Assembly: GCA_016764435.1 (NCBI GenBank)
Contig: JAESRX010000066.1
Location: 39,902 to 74,522 of the forward strand
Length of the DNA stretch: 34,621 nucleotides
Direction of reading: 5' to 3'
Source: Flavobacteriaceae bacterium
Lineage (GTDB): Bacteria; Bacteroidota; Bacteroidia; Flavobacteriales; Flavobacteriaceae
Shown piece by piece: positions 16,285-25,627 of this stretch. The position numbers and the translations under genes are program-made. The notes beneath the pieces are model-generated. The model had not been told where the DNA came from. It searched no databases and worked only from the letters and a program-made list of their open reading frames with translations. Numbering within the stretch: position 1 is the stretch's first letter; every line of letters begins with the position of its first letter.

Positions 16285-16653
16285 AAAAAAGGACCTTTTA
16301 GAAGGGAAGAAAAACACAGAAATTGACTCATAAAAATGCACAAGAGATTTGACGAGGCAAATAATAAGTGTAAGCAGTTGAAAAACAGAGAGTAATACTT
16401 GTTTCGTTAGGTACTCAAGGTCAAGAAAATGTATGGGGAGCTAAGAGATAGAGGCCTGTTTTATAACTTAACGAAGGAGTGTGTTAAGTGAGTAGTTCTC
16501 TTGCTTCTCTATTGGAACTTTTTATACAGTAGTTGTTCTATAGAAAGGAAGCTGTAAGGTTAAGAGAATTCAAGGAAGTACTAAAGCAATTATTGATAAA
16601 AACTAGAAATGAAGTGTGAGTATCAATAATTGCGCTATATAGGTTGGCTGTAC
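16285..16653. other. Intergenic region with one inverted repeat
   Basis: No gene is recognised in this stretch of about 370 bp between two minus-strand genes. It holds a perfect 13-bp inverted repeat, GCAATTATTGATA at 16586-16598 and its complement at 16621-16633, with a 22-base loop. The stem lies 21 bp downstream of the DUF3817 stop on the minus strand and could end that transcript, but there is no proper T-tract. Confidence 0.5.
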
Positions 16654-16962
16654 TTATGCTTTTTGATATTTCTTAAAAATCTTAGCGTCTGCTACAAAAG
16701 TTCCAAATGGAATTATAGAGGCTAATAATGCCCAAAAAGTTGTTTTTAAAGACCATTTATATTTAGACTGAACCAATAATACTAAGGCTACATAAAGGAT
16801 AAAAAGTACACCGTGGGCCATTCCAACAGGGCGTGTAGGTTCTGGCATATCAAATAGATATTTCATAGGCATGGTAATAAATAAGATCACCAAGTAAGAC
16901 ATTCCTTCTACAAAGGCTATAAATCGTAAGAAACCAAGTGTTGTTTTAAAGTAGTTCGCCAT
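16654..16962 (-). CDS. DUF3817 small membrane protein
   Basis: This 102-residue inner-membrane protein has three predicted helices. It matches the DUF3817 pattern: FLRFIAFVEGMSYLVILFI in helix 1, the central MPMKYLFDMPEPTRPVGMAH loop with conserved Gly-His, and FWALLASIIPFGTFVADAKI at the end. Members are widespread in bacteria and have no established function. An exact TAnnTTTG box (minus-strand TATTTTTG at 16988-16995) lies 26 bp before the start. The gene appears to be transcribed alone. Confidence 0.85.
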   Translation of the reverse strand: MANYFKTTLGFLRFIAFVEGMSYLVILFITMPMKYLFDMPEPTRPVGMAHGVLFILYVALVLLVQSKYKWSLKTTFWALLASIIPFGTFVADAKIFKKYQKA

Positions 16963-17164
16963 TATTTTTTTATATTAAAATTAAGGCCAAAAATACTAAA
17001 TGCGCTTGTTATGAGCTATACATTTAACTAAAAAGTATCGCTGTCGTAAATGCTTTAAATATTTAGGGTTAATGGTGGGGTGTTATGTCTTTAAATCAGG
17101 AGGTATAGCAGGGAGGTTTCAGCGAAATCTCAGCTCTTGAAATGGTCCTGTTTCTTGTGAATAC

Positions 17165-18382
17165 CTACCGTTTCCGATGCGCCAGTAACGGTGGAGGTTC
17201 TCCATTAAAAGGATTCCATCGATTGATGCTTTTTGCGCTCATTCCTACAGCTCGTATAACGGCTCTGTCCCCATAACGTTCACGCATTTTATCCATGGCA
17301 AGGCTTAGCTTGATTATTTTTTCATGATCGTCAAACAAATCTATTTGACAGCCTCCTTCTACTAAATGACTGAACTTTACACCGATTAATCGTACGAGTA
17401 GCCTCCGCTGATAGAGTCTTTTATACAGTTCTTTTACCAAAGGGATGATTTTATGGTCGGCAGCGCTATAAGGGATTTTTTGTTGCAAGGTGTATGTTTG
17501 AAAATCAGAATACCGTATTTTAAATGTTACACAGGCGGTGAGTTTATTTCCTCGACGTAATTGATAGGTGAGGTTTTCTGCCATGGCGGCAATAATCCCT
17601 TCTAATTTTACCACATCTGTGGTGTCTTTTTCAAAGGTGCGTTCTGTAGAAATGGATTTTCGCTCGTGGTATTGCAGTACGGGACTTGGATCTATGCCTT
17701 GTGATTTTCGCCAAATAGCAATGCCATTTTTCCCCAGAACTTTTGCCATCATTTCTAAAGGCATTTCCTGTATGGTCTTTATTTTTTTAATCCCTAAATC
17801 ACATAAAGTGCGATAGGTAACTTCACCTACCATAGGAATTTTTTTTACGGATAAGGGCGATAAAAAAAGTTTTTCGAGGCCTTTGTCTATTTTTATCTCG
17901 TTGTTAGGCTTGGCTTCTCCGGTGGCAATTTTTGAAACCGTTTTATTGATGGAAAGTCCAAAGGAAATGGGAAGTCCCGTGTTTTTAATGATGTTTTGTC
18001 GCAACTCACTGGCTAGTTGATGGCTTCCAAAAAAGGTGTCCATGCCGGTCAAATCTATATAGAACTCATCAATGGATGTTTTTTCATACAATGGCACGTT
18101 TTCCTTTACAATCTCCGTGACCATTTTTGAGAATTTAGTGTAGGTCCCGGAATTTCCCCGGAGTATAATCGCCTCTGGACAAAGCTGTTTTGCCATGCGC
18201 ATGGGCATGGCGGAATGCACGCCAAACATCCGTGTTTCGTAACTACATGCGGCTACTACGCCACGGTCGGAGGTGCCACCGATTAATACGGGTTTTCCTT
18301 CCAGACGACTGTCTATCAGGCGTTCGCAGGACACAAAAAAAGTATCCAAATCCATATGTACTATTGCGCGTTCTGTACTCAT
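17165..18382 (-). CDS. dinB: DNA polymerase IV, Y-family translesion polymerase
   Basis: DinB is an error-prone polymerase that copies past damaged template bases. The 405-residue protein has the Y-family catalytic carboxylates: Asp11 in VHMDLDTFFVSCE and Asp105-Glu106 in KTSIDEFYIDL. The helix-hairpin-helix thumb region (KKIPMVGEVTYRTLCDLGI) and a little-finger domain follow. QIDLFDD near residue 365 resembles a sliding-clamp-binding peptide. It lies one base after the stop of the DnaE-type polymerase gene, so the two are translated from one message. This pairing resembles ImuB-DnaE2 cassettes, but here the Y-family partner keeps its catalytic residues and so is probably an active polymerase. 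Confidence 0.93.
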   Translation of the reverse strand: MSTERAIVHMDLDTFFVSCERLIDSRLEGKPVLIGGTSDRGVVAACSYETRMFGVHSAMPMRMAKQLCPEAIILRGNSGTYTKFSKMVTEIVKENVPLYEKTSIDEFYIDLTGMDTFFGSHQLASELRQNIIKNTGLPISFGLSINKTVSKIATGEAKPNNEIKIDKGLEKLFLSPLSVKKIPMVGEVTYRTLCDLGIKKIKTIQEMPLEMMAKVLGKNGIAIWRKSQGIDPSPVLQYHERKSISTERTFEKDTTDVVKLEGIIAAMAENLTYQLRRGNKLTACVTFKIRYSDFQTYTLQQKIPYSAADHKIIPLVKELYKRLYQRRLLVRLIGVKFSHLVEGGCQIDLFDDHEKIIKLSLAMDKMRERYGDRAVIRAVGMSAKSINRWNPFNGEPPPLLAHRKR

Positions 18383-18383
18383 T

Positions 18384-21380
18384 TTATTTTATCTGGGTTA
18401 AATTTGGTCTGGGTCTTTGTGCTTTTCTACTGTCGGTATATCTTGGGTCTTCTATGATGGCAAGTCGTTCCATGGCGGTTACCTCTATGTTTATACAGTC
18501 AAATTCCTCGGTTACTTTTCCTGTTATTTTATAGACGGCTTTTCCACGAAATGGATATTTCAGGGCGACGGGAGGGAAGTGTACCGTGTCTACAAAATCG
18601 CCATCGGCATCTAAAAAAGTGCCGAAATACATGTATTTTCCATTGCTCGTGATTGTCTTTTTTACGGTCACTAAATACACCGCCATCTGAATGAGCTTTC
18701 CTTTGAGTGCCATTAAATGCTTGGCGCGTAAAGGCAGTGCTATTTTCGTGTCTAGTAATTCGAAAAAAGAGCAAATAGGAAAGCCTAATAATTGAATTTG
18801 GTCAAAGGCATCTTCCTGTGCCGTGGAGACTAATTCAGGCATAGTATACGTGATGTGTTCCGGCTTAAAAAGGGTGATGCTCGGTTCGTTTACAATGGTT
18901 TTACTTATTTTCATGTGGGCCTCCCAGAGTAATTCTCGCTTGTTGTTTTTTGTAAAGCGAAAGGCGTCAATCTTAATTAAAATAGCCATTTGCTCCATCG
19001 AGATAGGAACTCTGTCTATAAAATCGTTGAGGTGTTTAAAAAGTCCGTTTGCACTTCTTTCTTCGACTATTCTCTTGTACGTTTTTGACGGTAACGAATC
19101 TAAAAGTTGGAAGCCTAAATAGATGGTTTTTCCGTAAATAACTGTCTGAGTATAGCTTTTGTTAATACAGGGTGGCTGGATGATGCCACCGTGCATACGT
19201 GCTTCATGTACGTATAACTCCGTGCCGTAAAATCCACCAAAATTATTAAGGGTTGCCACCATGTATTCCAAGGGGAAATACGCTTTTAAAAACAAGCTTT
19301 GGTAACTTTCTACGGCATAGGAAGCCGAATGTCCTTTGGCAAAAGCGTAGCCAGCAAAACTCTCTATTTGCATCCATATTTCACGAACTAGTTTCTCTGG
19401 TTTTCCACTGGATTTACAATTGGTAAAAAACTGTTCCTTTACCTTGTTGAATTCGGTCTTAGAGCGTTGTTTTCCAGACATTCCACGTCTCAATACATCG
19501 GATTCTCCCAAAGAGAGTCCTCCGAAATGATGGGCTACTTTTATCACGTCTTCCTGATAGACCATCACGCCAAAAGTTTCGGGCATAATGTCTAGCATTA
19601 CAGGATGGGCTTCTTTACGACGTTCGGGAAAGCGATAGCGGAGAATATACTCCCGCATCATTCCTGATTTTGCGACACCGGGACGGATCACGGAACTAGC
19701 GGCGACCAAGCCTAAATAATCATCTACTTGTAATTTTTTTAAGAGCATTCTCATGGCGGGAGATTCCACATAAAAACACCCGATGACTGCTGCTTTTTTT
19801 AAGATGATTTTAATGCGTTCGTCTTGTTTAAATCGTTTGATATCATGGATGTCAATAGGCGGGATGTTTGGTTGATTATAAGCAACAATATCCACAGCTT
19901 CTTTAATTTTTCCCAAACCTCGCTGACTTAAAATGTCAAATTTATGCAGGCCAGCATTTTCTGCGACTACCATGTCAAATTGCGTGGTAGCATAGCCTTT
20001 TGGTGGCATAAAGGTCGCGGTGTATTGATAAATAGGTGTTTCGGAGATTAAAATTCCACCGGCGTGAATCCCTAAGTAATTAGGAAATCCTTGAATGTAT
20101 TTACTGTAATTAAGGACAAGTTTTGAAAGTTGGTCTAAATCATTCTCTTTAAAATGGCCTGTGGTAAGTGTGTCAATGGTGGTTTTTGGTAAGCCAAAAA
20201 CTTTTCCCAATTCTCGTACCGATGCCTTGTACTTAAAGGTATTGTACACCGCAATAAGTGTGGTGTGTTTAAAATGTTCAAATATGTAACGGGTGATGTC
20301 GTCGCGGTCTCGCCAAGAAAAATCAAGGTCAAAATCTGGAGGGCTCTTTCTGTATAGATTGATGAATCGCTCAAAATACAAATCCAATTCTACGGGATCT
20401 ACATCCGTAATACGTAGTAAATAGGCAATGATACTGTTGGCGCCACTTCCTCTTCCTACATAAAAATAATTTTTGGAACGGGCGTATTTTAAAATTTTCC
20501 AATTGATTAAAAAGTAAGAAACAAAGTTCTTTTCTTTGATAACTCCTAGCTCTTTTTTAATGCGATCGTAGACTGCTTTTGTTGGTTTTTTATAGCGATA
20601 GGATAGACCATCGTACGCTAGTTTTACTAAAAATTTATAGTCTAAAGTCTCGTTAGAACTGTAAAATTTTTGATTGTTTGAGTTTTCTGTTGAGAGGTCA
20701 AAATGAATACTGCATTGAGATAATAAACGCTCTGTGTTTGTGATTATCTGCGGGAATTCAGAAAAAGCAAGGCGTAAATCTTCTACGGAAATTACGGTGT
20801 CGTTTACACTTCCTTGTTCGGAGGTCGGAAGCTTGCTTAAGAGGCTGTTATTGTCAATGGCGCGTAATAAACGGTGGCTGTTAAATCCTTTTTTATTTTC
20901 GAAAGTAATGGTCTGCAGGACTATTAATTTAGAAAGTTGATGCCTCCAGGGAGAGAATTTTAACTGGCTGAGTTCCTCTTTTTTTATTCCTATAAATTCG
21001 TGTTTCTTTAATTGAAAAACGCCTGCTTTTTGAAAAGGATAAATTACAAAAGTATCAGGGATTGGCACGCATTTAGAAGGGATTGTGTAGACTTTTTGGT
21101 GTAAAAAACTGGTCAAATACTGATTGCTATTTTCAAATCCTTTATTGTTTTTAGCTAGTAAAATAAATGCTTGTGTGGCGCCATTTCTAAAATCGATGCC
21201 CAAGATGGGTTTTAGCTGTTGCGCTTTGGCTAAGCGCACCATGTCTAAACTGGCAGCGGTACTGTTAATGTCTGTGTGTACAAGTGTGCTAGCGCCCATG
21301 GCGACGGATAATGTAGCCAATCGCTGTGGGCTCAAGGTGCCATATCTAAGGCTGTAATAGGTGTGATTGTTTACAAACAT
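18384..21380 (-). CDS. Short DnaE-type DNA polymerase III alpha subunit (DnaE2-like)
   Basis: This C-family polymerase has 998 residues, well short of the roughly 1400-1500 residues that I recall for the replicative DnaE of Bacteroidota. An N-terminal PHP-like domain starts NNHTYYSLRYGTLSP. The palm has GRGSGANSIIAYLLRIT and the catalytic PDFDLDF (348-354), giving two of the catalytic aspartates. LHKFDILSQRGLGKI carries the third Asp. GYAFAKGHSASYA is the nucleotide-binding fingers motif, and an OB-like region ends the protein. The first metal-binding His of the PHP HxH motif is replaced, which suggests lost proofreading. With dinB one base downstream, a damage-tolerance role is likely. It starts only five bases after a TAnnTTTG box. 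Confidence 0.88.
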   Translation of the reverse strand: MFVNNHTYYSLRYGTLSPQRLATLSVAMGASTLVHTDINSTAASLDMVRLAKAQQLKPILGIDFRNGATQAFILLAKNNKGFENSNQYLTSFLHQKVYTIPSKCVPIPDTFVIYPFQKAGVFQLKKHEFIGIKKEELSQLKFSPWRHQLSKLIVLQTITFENKKGFNSHRLLRAIDNNSLLSKLPTSEQGSVNDTVISVEDLRLAFSEFPQIITNTERLLSQCSIHFDLSTENSNNQKFYSSNETLDYKFLVKLAYDGLSYRYKKPTKAVYDRIKKELGVIKEKNFVSYFLINWKILKYARSKNYFYVGRGSGANSIIAYLLRITDVDPVELDLYFERFINLYRKSPPDFDLDFSWRDRDDITRYIFEHFKHTTLIAVYNTFKYKASVRELGKVFGLPKTTIDTLTTGHFKENDLDQLSKLVLNYSKYIQGFPNYLGIHAGGILISETPIYQYTATFMPPKGYATTQFDMVVAENAGLHKFDILSQRGLGKIKEAVDIVAYNQPNIPPIDIHDIKRFKQDERIKIILKKAAVIGCFYVESPAMRMLLKKLQVDDYLGLVAASSVIRPGVAKSGMMREYILRYRFPERRKEAHPVMLDIMPETFGVMVYQEDVIKVAHHFGGLSLGESDVLRRGMSGKQRSKTEFNKVKEQFFTNCKSSGKPEKLVREIWMQIESFAGYAFAKGHSASYAVESYQSLFLKAYFPLEYMVATLNNFGGFYGTELYVHEARMHGGIIQPPCINKSYTQTVIYGKTIYLGFQLLDSLPSKTYKRIVEERSANGLFKHLNDFIDRVPISMEQMAILIKIDAFRFTKNNKRELLWEAHMKISKTIVNEPSITLFKPEHITYTMPELVSTAQEDAFDQIQLLGFPICSFFELLDTKIALPLRAKHLMALKGKLIQMAVYLVTVKKTITSNGKYMYFGTFLDADGDFVDTVHFPPVALKYPFRGKAVYKITGKVTEEFDCINIEVTAMERLAIIEDPRYTDSRKAQRPRPNLTQIK

Positions 21381-21384
21381 ACTG

Positions 21385-21392
21385 CAAAAATA
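21385..21392 (-). promoter_or_regulatory. Promoter -7 element of the dnaE-dinB operon
   Basis: The minus strand reads TATTTTTG, an exact TAnnTTTG match whose end is only four bases from the ATG at 21380. The transcript probably starts at or beside the start codon. No -33 TTTG and no LexA-like palindrome is apparent. Confidence 0.5.
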
Positions 21393-21541
21393 GCTACAAA
21401 TAGTAGTTTTGGTTGCTTGGATTTGTAGTTTTAAGAGGGGTTTTTGTAAATTCCTAATTGTAGTCTTTGTGTAAAACGAACATATTTTACGGGACGTAAA
21501 TGATTCTTCGGGGTCTTCACCTAATCAAACTCAGATTGTTG

Positions 21542-21549
21542 TATCTTTG
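21542..21549 (+). promoter_or_regulatory. Promoter -7 element of apaG
   Basis: TATCTTTG matches TAnnTTTG exactly and lies 18 bp before the ATG at 21568. Confidence 0.6.
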
Positions 21550-21567
21550 AGGTGAAATATTGCTTTT

Positions 21568-21954
21568 ATGATTCAACAAGTTACAAATGGAATTACTATT
21601 TCCGTAAAGCCGTTCTTTGAAGGAACTGCTTTTCGGGAAAATCGTTTGTATTTTGTTTTTAATTATACGATTACCATCCAGAATAACAGTAATGATACCG
21701 TACAGTTATTGGAACGTAGTTGGACTATTTTTGATTCTCTGAATGATGTAGAACTGGTAGAAGGTATTGGAGTTGTAGGAGAAAAGCCCGTACTAAAACC
21801 GGGACAAAATTATACGTACAATTCCTTTGCGATGCTAATCTCACCGGTAGGGGCCATGAAAGGTTTTTATACCATGGTAAACTTTACTTCCGCCAAATCT
21901 TTTAAAGTGTACATTCCTAATTTTCAATTAATGGTTTCCATGGCGCTTAATTAA
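21568..21954 (+). CDS. apaG: ApaG-domain protein
   Basis: This 128-residue protein has an immunoglobulin-like beta sandwich. It starts QQVTNGITISVKPFFEG and has the family segments NYTITIQNNSNDTVQLLERSW, the Gly-rich loop EGIGVVGEKPVLKPGQNYTY and SPVGAMKGFYTMVN. ApaG proteins are linked to Co2+/Mg2+ resistance and Ap4A levels in enterobacteria, but the biochemical role is unclear. The same domain occurs in eukaryotic F-box proteins. It is cytosolic, without signal or membrane segments. A DUF3667 gene follows 43 bp downstream on the same strand. Confidence 0.93.
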   Translation: MIQQVTNGITISVKPFFEGTAFRENRLYFVFNYTITIQNNSNDTVQLLERSWTIFDSLNDVELVEGIGVVGEKPVLKPGQNYTYNSFAMLISPVGAMKGFYTMVNFTSAKSFKVYIPNFQLMVSMALN

Positions 21955-21997
21955 AAAGGGAGGTATTGTTCTCTAAAAAAGTATTACTTTTCCTGTC

Positions 21998-23062
21998 ATG
22001 AAAAAACCAACGCTATTTAAACGGAAAAACTCCAAGGGATTAGAATGTCTTAATTGTTCGATGCCATTCCATGGCGATGAAAATTTTTGCGAGAACTGTG
22101 GTCAAAAAAATGAGGTGAGCAAATTACGTGTTTCCCATTTTTTTACGGAGTTTTTAGCGGGTTTTATTTCCTATGATTCTACGTTGTGGCGTACCTTAAA
22201 ACCTATTTTATTAAGTCCAGGAAAAGTATCGTTGGAGTATATAAAAGGACGTCGAAAATCGTATATAAATCCCTTTCGTTTTTACTTTATAGTGTCCATT
22301 ATTTATTTTTTAGTGATTGGGTTGAATTCAAAATGGGAGGATTTAAATACTTCTTTTGAAAAAGGAAAGAACAGTGGTATAATGAATATTACGGATGATT
22401 TATCAGCGGAAGGTAAGCGTGTGATAGAGGAAGTTATGTTTAAAACAGATTCGGTTTTATCGCAAAATAAAATACGTTCTTTGGATCCTGATGGAGATCA
22501 TAGTGTATCGAATGCGTTTCCAATAGAACTTGCGACGGCGTATGGTTTATTTAAAAACAATAAAGAAATGAGTGTGGTTTCTGTACTCGATAGTTTGGAA
22601 TTGGCGCCTACTTTTTTTAATAAAACGTTTTACCACAAGGTGAAGGATTTTAGTGGGGATAATGTAATGGCTAATTTGAAGGCGTTTACTACTTATTTTT
22701 TGTCAAATATTTCATTGGCATTGTTCTTATTAATGCCTCTTTTTACGCTTTTTGTTTGGCTTGTTTACCTGAAAAAGCGGTATTCATATATGGAACATTT
22801 GGTCTTTGTTTTTAATACGCAAACGGTGTTGTTTTTATTACTATTAATCTTCTTTTTTGTCGATTTAATTATGGGGACGGAATACCAATGGGGACTTTCG
22901 TTTTTATTGTTTGCCTTGTATTTATTTCTAGCATTGAGAGGTTTTTATCAACAATCCTTCTTTATAACATTAATTAAGTATGTTTTACTAAATGGGATGT
23001 ATGTTTTTTTAGGAATTGTAGGCGGTTTTGTAATCTTTGGAGTTTCCCTGTTTTTTTCGTAG
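21998..23062 (+). CDS. DUF3667 membrane protein with zinc ribbon
   Basis: This 354-residue protein starts with a four-cysteine zinc ribbon (CLNC at 17-20, CENC at 31-34). The DUF3667 core follows, with FISYDSTLWRTLKPILLSPG and YIKGRRKSYINPFRFYFIVS. It then has a first membrane helix, a soluble loop (about 105-225) and three or four more helices to the C-terminus. The family is common in Bacteroidota and has no assigned function. The 43-bp gap to apaG suggests a shared transcript. The NRDE-family gene converges from the other side, 16 bp away, without an obvious terminator. Confidence 0.87.
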   Translation: MKKPTLFKRKNSKGLECLNCSMPFHGDENFCENCGQKNEVSKLRVSHFFTEFLAGFISYDSTLWRTLKPILLSPGKVSLEYIKGRRKSYINPFRFYFIVSIIYFLVIGLNSKWEDLNTSFEKGKNSGIMNITDDLSAEGKRVIEEVMFKTDSVLSQNKIRSLDPDGDHSVSNAFPIELATAYGLFKNNKEMSVVSVLDSLELAPTFFNKTFYHKVKDFSGDNVMANLKAFTTYFLSNISLALFLLMPLFTLFVWLVYLKKRYSYMEHLVFVFNTQTVLFLLLLIFFFVDLIMGTEYQWGLSFLLFALYLFLALRGFYQQSFFITLIKYVLLNGMYVFLGIVGGFVIFGVSLFFS

Positions 23063-23078
23063 GGATTGCTATGTGAAT

Positions 23079-23783
23079 TTATAAATGAATGATGGATTTA
23101 TTGGTTTTTCGAGTCAATAAATCATTGTAAATAATAGAAATACCTTCCGCGTTCTTTTGGATAGAAGTAATACTTACCGTTTCTACAGTACTTCTTTTCA
23201 TGACTAAAGAGTTTTCTTTACTACCTATTTCTGAATGGTGAAAAGCAAGGATGGAATCCTGGATATTAGTGGTGTTATCCGTCCAGTTTTTAAACCAGTC
23301 TACACGTTGTTTTTTTATGTTTTCTGAATACAGAGTTGCAGACGACCAAATAGTGGAAGCGATGGGTAGTTTGGTGTATGTTTTATGTGTTTCATCCCAA
23401 ATTAACTCCTGGAGATTTAGTCCCTTATTCCAGTCTATTATTACCATGGTAAAGGGCTCCATTCCTTCTAAGTTCAGGCTGTTTATTTCATCATTTAAAA
23501 CGTCCATTTTTAAAATTTCCTTGGCTAAAACACCGCGACTTTTTAAGTAACTTTTTTTTCGAATGTGTTTTGTGAGGGCACCATTTAAGACGCAAACTAA
23601 TCGTTTCTTATCACTCAGGCCAATCCAAGTTCCCCCTGCTAATTCATCTTTTGGATAGGTGAGTTTTACGCCGTTTTCTAGATAAGTCTTTGGAGGTGTT
23701 GTTTTTCTGTTGTGGCGTTCATCTCTGCTAGAAGTCAAAATAAACCCGTTATTTTCTAAGGCTAAAAAAGTTACTGTACACAT
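23079..23783 (-). CDS. NRDE/TANGO2-family protein
   Basis: This protein of 234 residues begins MCTVTFLAL; Cys2 after the initiator Met is the expected N-terminal nucleophile of this family. The NRDE signature is clear: LTSSRDERHNRKTTPPKTYL, then DELAGGTWIGLSDKKRLVCV and LNGALT. The fold resembles N-terminal nucleophile hydrolases; the human homologue TANGO2 is linked to haem trafficking and lipid metabolism, but bacterial roles are not established. An upstream start at 23867 would add 28 residues in front of MCT and hide the nucleophile, so the ATG at 23783 is chosen. It is divergent from pruA. Confidence 0.88.
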   Translation of the reverse strand: MCTVTFLALENNGFILTSSRDERHNRKTTPPKTYLENGVKLTYPKDELAGGTWIGLSDKKRLVCVLNGALTKHIRKKSYLKSRGVLAKEILKMDVLNDEINSLNLEGMEPFTMVIIDWNKGLNLQELIWDETHKTYTKLPIASTIWSSATLYSENIKKQRVDWFKNWTDNTTNIQDSILAFHHSEIGSKENSLVMKRSTVETVSITSIQKNAEGISIIYNDLLTRKTNKSIIHL

Positions 23784-23842
23784 AACATAAGTATTTGGAT
23801 ATTGAGTATTAGTAGGACGTTGAGCAAGTCGAATCGATTTTG

Positions 23843-23850
23843 TAACTTTG
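23843..23850 (+). promoter_or_regulatory. Promoter -7 element of pruA
   Basis: TAACTTTG matches TAnnTTTG exactly, 37 bp before the ATG at 23888, with a possible -33 TTG at 23820-23822. Confidence 0.6.
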
Positions 23851-23887
23851 CAACACAAATTTAACAAGAAAAACTAAAATAGATACT

Positions 23888-25516
23888 ATGGCATCAGGAT
23901 TTTATAAAGTACCGAAAGCAATTAACGAGCCTGTTAATTCGTATGCACCTGGAACTCCAGAGCGCGACGCGTTATTAGCTAAATTTAAAGAGATGTATGC
24001 AGAAAAAGTAGACATTCCTTTTTATATTGGTGGCAAAGAGTACAGAACAGGAAATACTGTTGAGATTCATCCTCCATTTGACACAAAACACTGTGTAGGT
24101 CAATACCATACTGCTGAGAAAAAGCATATTGAAATGGCTGTTGAAAATGCCTTAGAAGTACGTGCTAAATGGGCAGCTACAAGCTGGGAACACCGTGCCG
24201 CTATCTTTTTAAAAGCAGCTGATTTATTAGCGGGACCATACCGTTATAAAATGAATGCTGCAACGATGATTGCACAGTCTAAAAATGTAATGCAAGCGGA
24301 AATTGATGCGGCTTGTGAATTGATCGATTTTTTACGTTTCAACGTAGAATTTATGACAGAGATCTATTCAAACCAACCAACATCTTCTCGTGGGGTTTGG
24401 AACCGTATGGAATACCGTGGATTGGAAGGATTCGTATATGCTGTAACGCCATTTAACTTTACTGCTATTGCTGGTAACTTACCTGCAGCACCTGCGATGA
24501 TGGGGAATGTAGTAATTTGGAAACCTGCAGCAACGCAAGTGTATTCTGCACAAGTTATTATGGAATTGTTTAAAGAAGCTGGTTTACCTGATGGTGTTAT
24601 CAATATGGTAACTGGAAATTCTGGGATGATTACAGATACTTTATTAGCGAGTCCAGATTTTACAGGAATTCACTTTACAGGGTCTACTCCAGTATTTAAT
24701 AGTTTCTGGAAAACTATAGGAAACAATATGGAGAACTATAAATCTTACCCAAGAATTGTTGGAGAAACAGGAGGGAAAGACTTTATTTGGGCACATCCAA
24801 CGGCAAATGCAAAGGAAGTAGCTACCGCAATTTCTCGTGGTGCTTTTGAATACCAAGGACAAAAATGTTCTGCGGCTTCTAGAGCGTATTTACCGAAGAG
24901 TTTATGGCCAGCAATTAAGGAGTCAGTGATTAAAGATGTGAAGTCATTCAAAATGGGGTCGCCAGAAGATCCTTCTAACTTTATCAATGCCGTAATTGAT
25001 GCGAAAGCATTTAAAAGATTATCAGGATATTTAGACCAAGTTAAAAAAGACAGCGATGTTGAAGTTATTGTTGGTGGTGGTTATGACGATTCAGTAGGGT
25101 ACTTTATTGAGCCTACCGTATTATTGACAACCAATCCTAAATACGAAACTATGTGTACGGAATTATTCGGCCCTATCATTACTATTTATGTATATGAGGA
25201 TGCGGCTTGGGATGAAACCTTAGACTTGATAGATGAAACTGGAGAATTCGCTTTAACAGGTGCTATTTTTAGTGGAGATCGTTATGTGATAGAACATGCA
25301 ACGAACAAGTTAGAAAACGCTGCAGGTAACTTCTATATCAACGATAAGCCTTCTGGAGCTGTTGTAGGACAACAACCATTTGGTGGAGCGAGAGCTTCTG
25401 GAACAAATGATAAAGCTGGATCTGTTTGGAACTTGCTACGTTGGGTAAATGCACGTACTATTAAAGAAACGTTTGTAACACCTAAAGACTACAGATACCC
25501 ATTCTTAGGAGAATAG
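23888..25516 (+). CDS. pruA: Delta-1-pyrroline-5-carboxylate dehydrogenase
   Basis: The enzyme oxidises L-glutamate gamma-semialdehyde (from proline) to glutamate with NAD+. The 542-residue protein is the stand-alone type, not fused to proline dehydrogenase. Aldehyde dehydrogenase landmarks are present: FNFTAIAGNLPAAPAMMGN (cofactor site), FTGSTPVF (Rossmann turn), VGETGGKDF with the general-base Glu, and YQGQKCSAASR with the catalytic Cys327. PFGGARASGTNDK and a C-terminal oligomerisation tail follow. It is a single-gene unit with its own promoter and a strong terminator. No proline dehydrogenase gene lies in the window. Confidence 0.96.
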   Translation: MASGFYKVPKAINEPVNSYAPGTPERDALLAKFKEMYAEKVDIPFYIGGKEYRTGNTVEIHPPFDTKHCVGQYHTAEKKHIEMAVENALEVRAKWAATSWEHRAAIFLKAADLLAGPYRYKMNAATMIAQSKNVMQAEIDAACELIDFLRFNVEFMTEIYSNQPTSSRGVWNRMEYRGLEGFVYAVTPFNFTAIAGNLPAAPAMMGNVVIWKPAATQVYSAQVIMELFKEAGLPDGVINMVTGNSGMITDTLLASPDFTGIHFTGSTPVFNSFWKTIGNNMENYKSYPRIVGETGGKDFIWAHPTANAKEVATAISRGAFEYQGQKCSAASRAYLPKSLWPAIKESVIKDVKSFKMGSPEDPSNFINAVIDAKAFKRLSGYLDQVKKDSDVEVIVGGGYDDSVGYFIEPTVLLTTNPKYETMCTELFGPIITIYVYEDAAWDETLDLIDETGEFALTGAIFSGDRYVIEHATNKLENAAGNFYINDKPSGAVVGQQPFGGARASGTNDKAGSVWNLLRWVNARTIKETFVTPKDYRYPFLGE

Positions 25517-25536
25517 TATTTGAAGAATTTATAGAT

Positions 25537-25569
25537 AAAAAAAACCGAGCTTAGCGCTCGGTTTTTTTT
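25537..25569. terminator. Bidirectional terminator between pruA and the MepB gene
   Basis: CCGAGC (25545-25550) pairs with GCTCGG (25556-25561), extended by eight A on the left and eight T on the right. It serves pruA on the plus strand and probably the convergent MepB-family gene. Confidence 0.9.
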
Positions 25570-25627
25570 GTTTAAGAAAGTGTAATTTCGGTAAAAGAGC
25601 GCTTTTAAAAGGGGTCTTTTTTTAGTG

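Noticed and set aside
21381-21540. LexA-type SOS operator before the dnaE-dinB operon
   Set aside because: No convincing palindrome was found in the intergenic region, so damage control by LexA is not claimed.
23784-23867. Upstream extension of the NRDE/TANGO2 protein
   Set aside because: The family starts MCT with Cys2 exposed as nucleophile; the extension would bury it.
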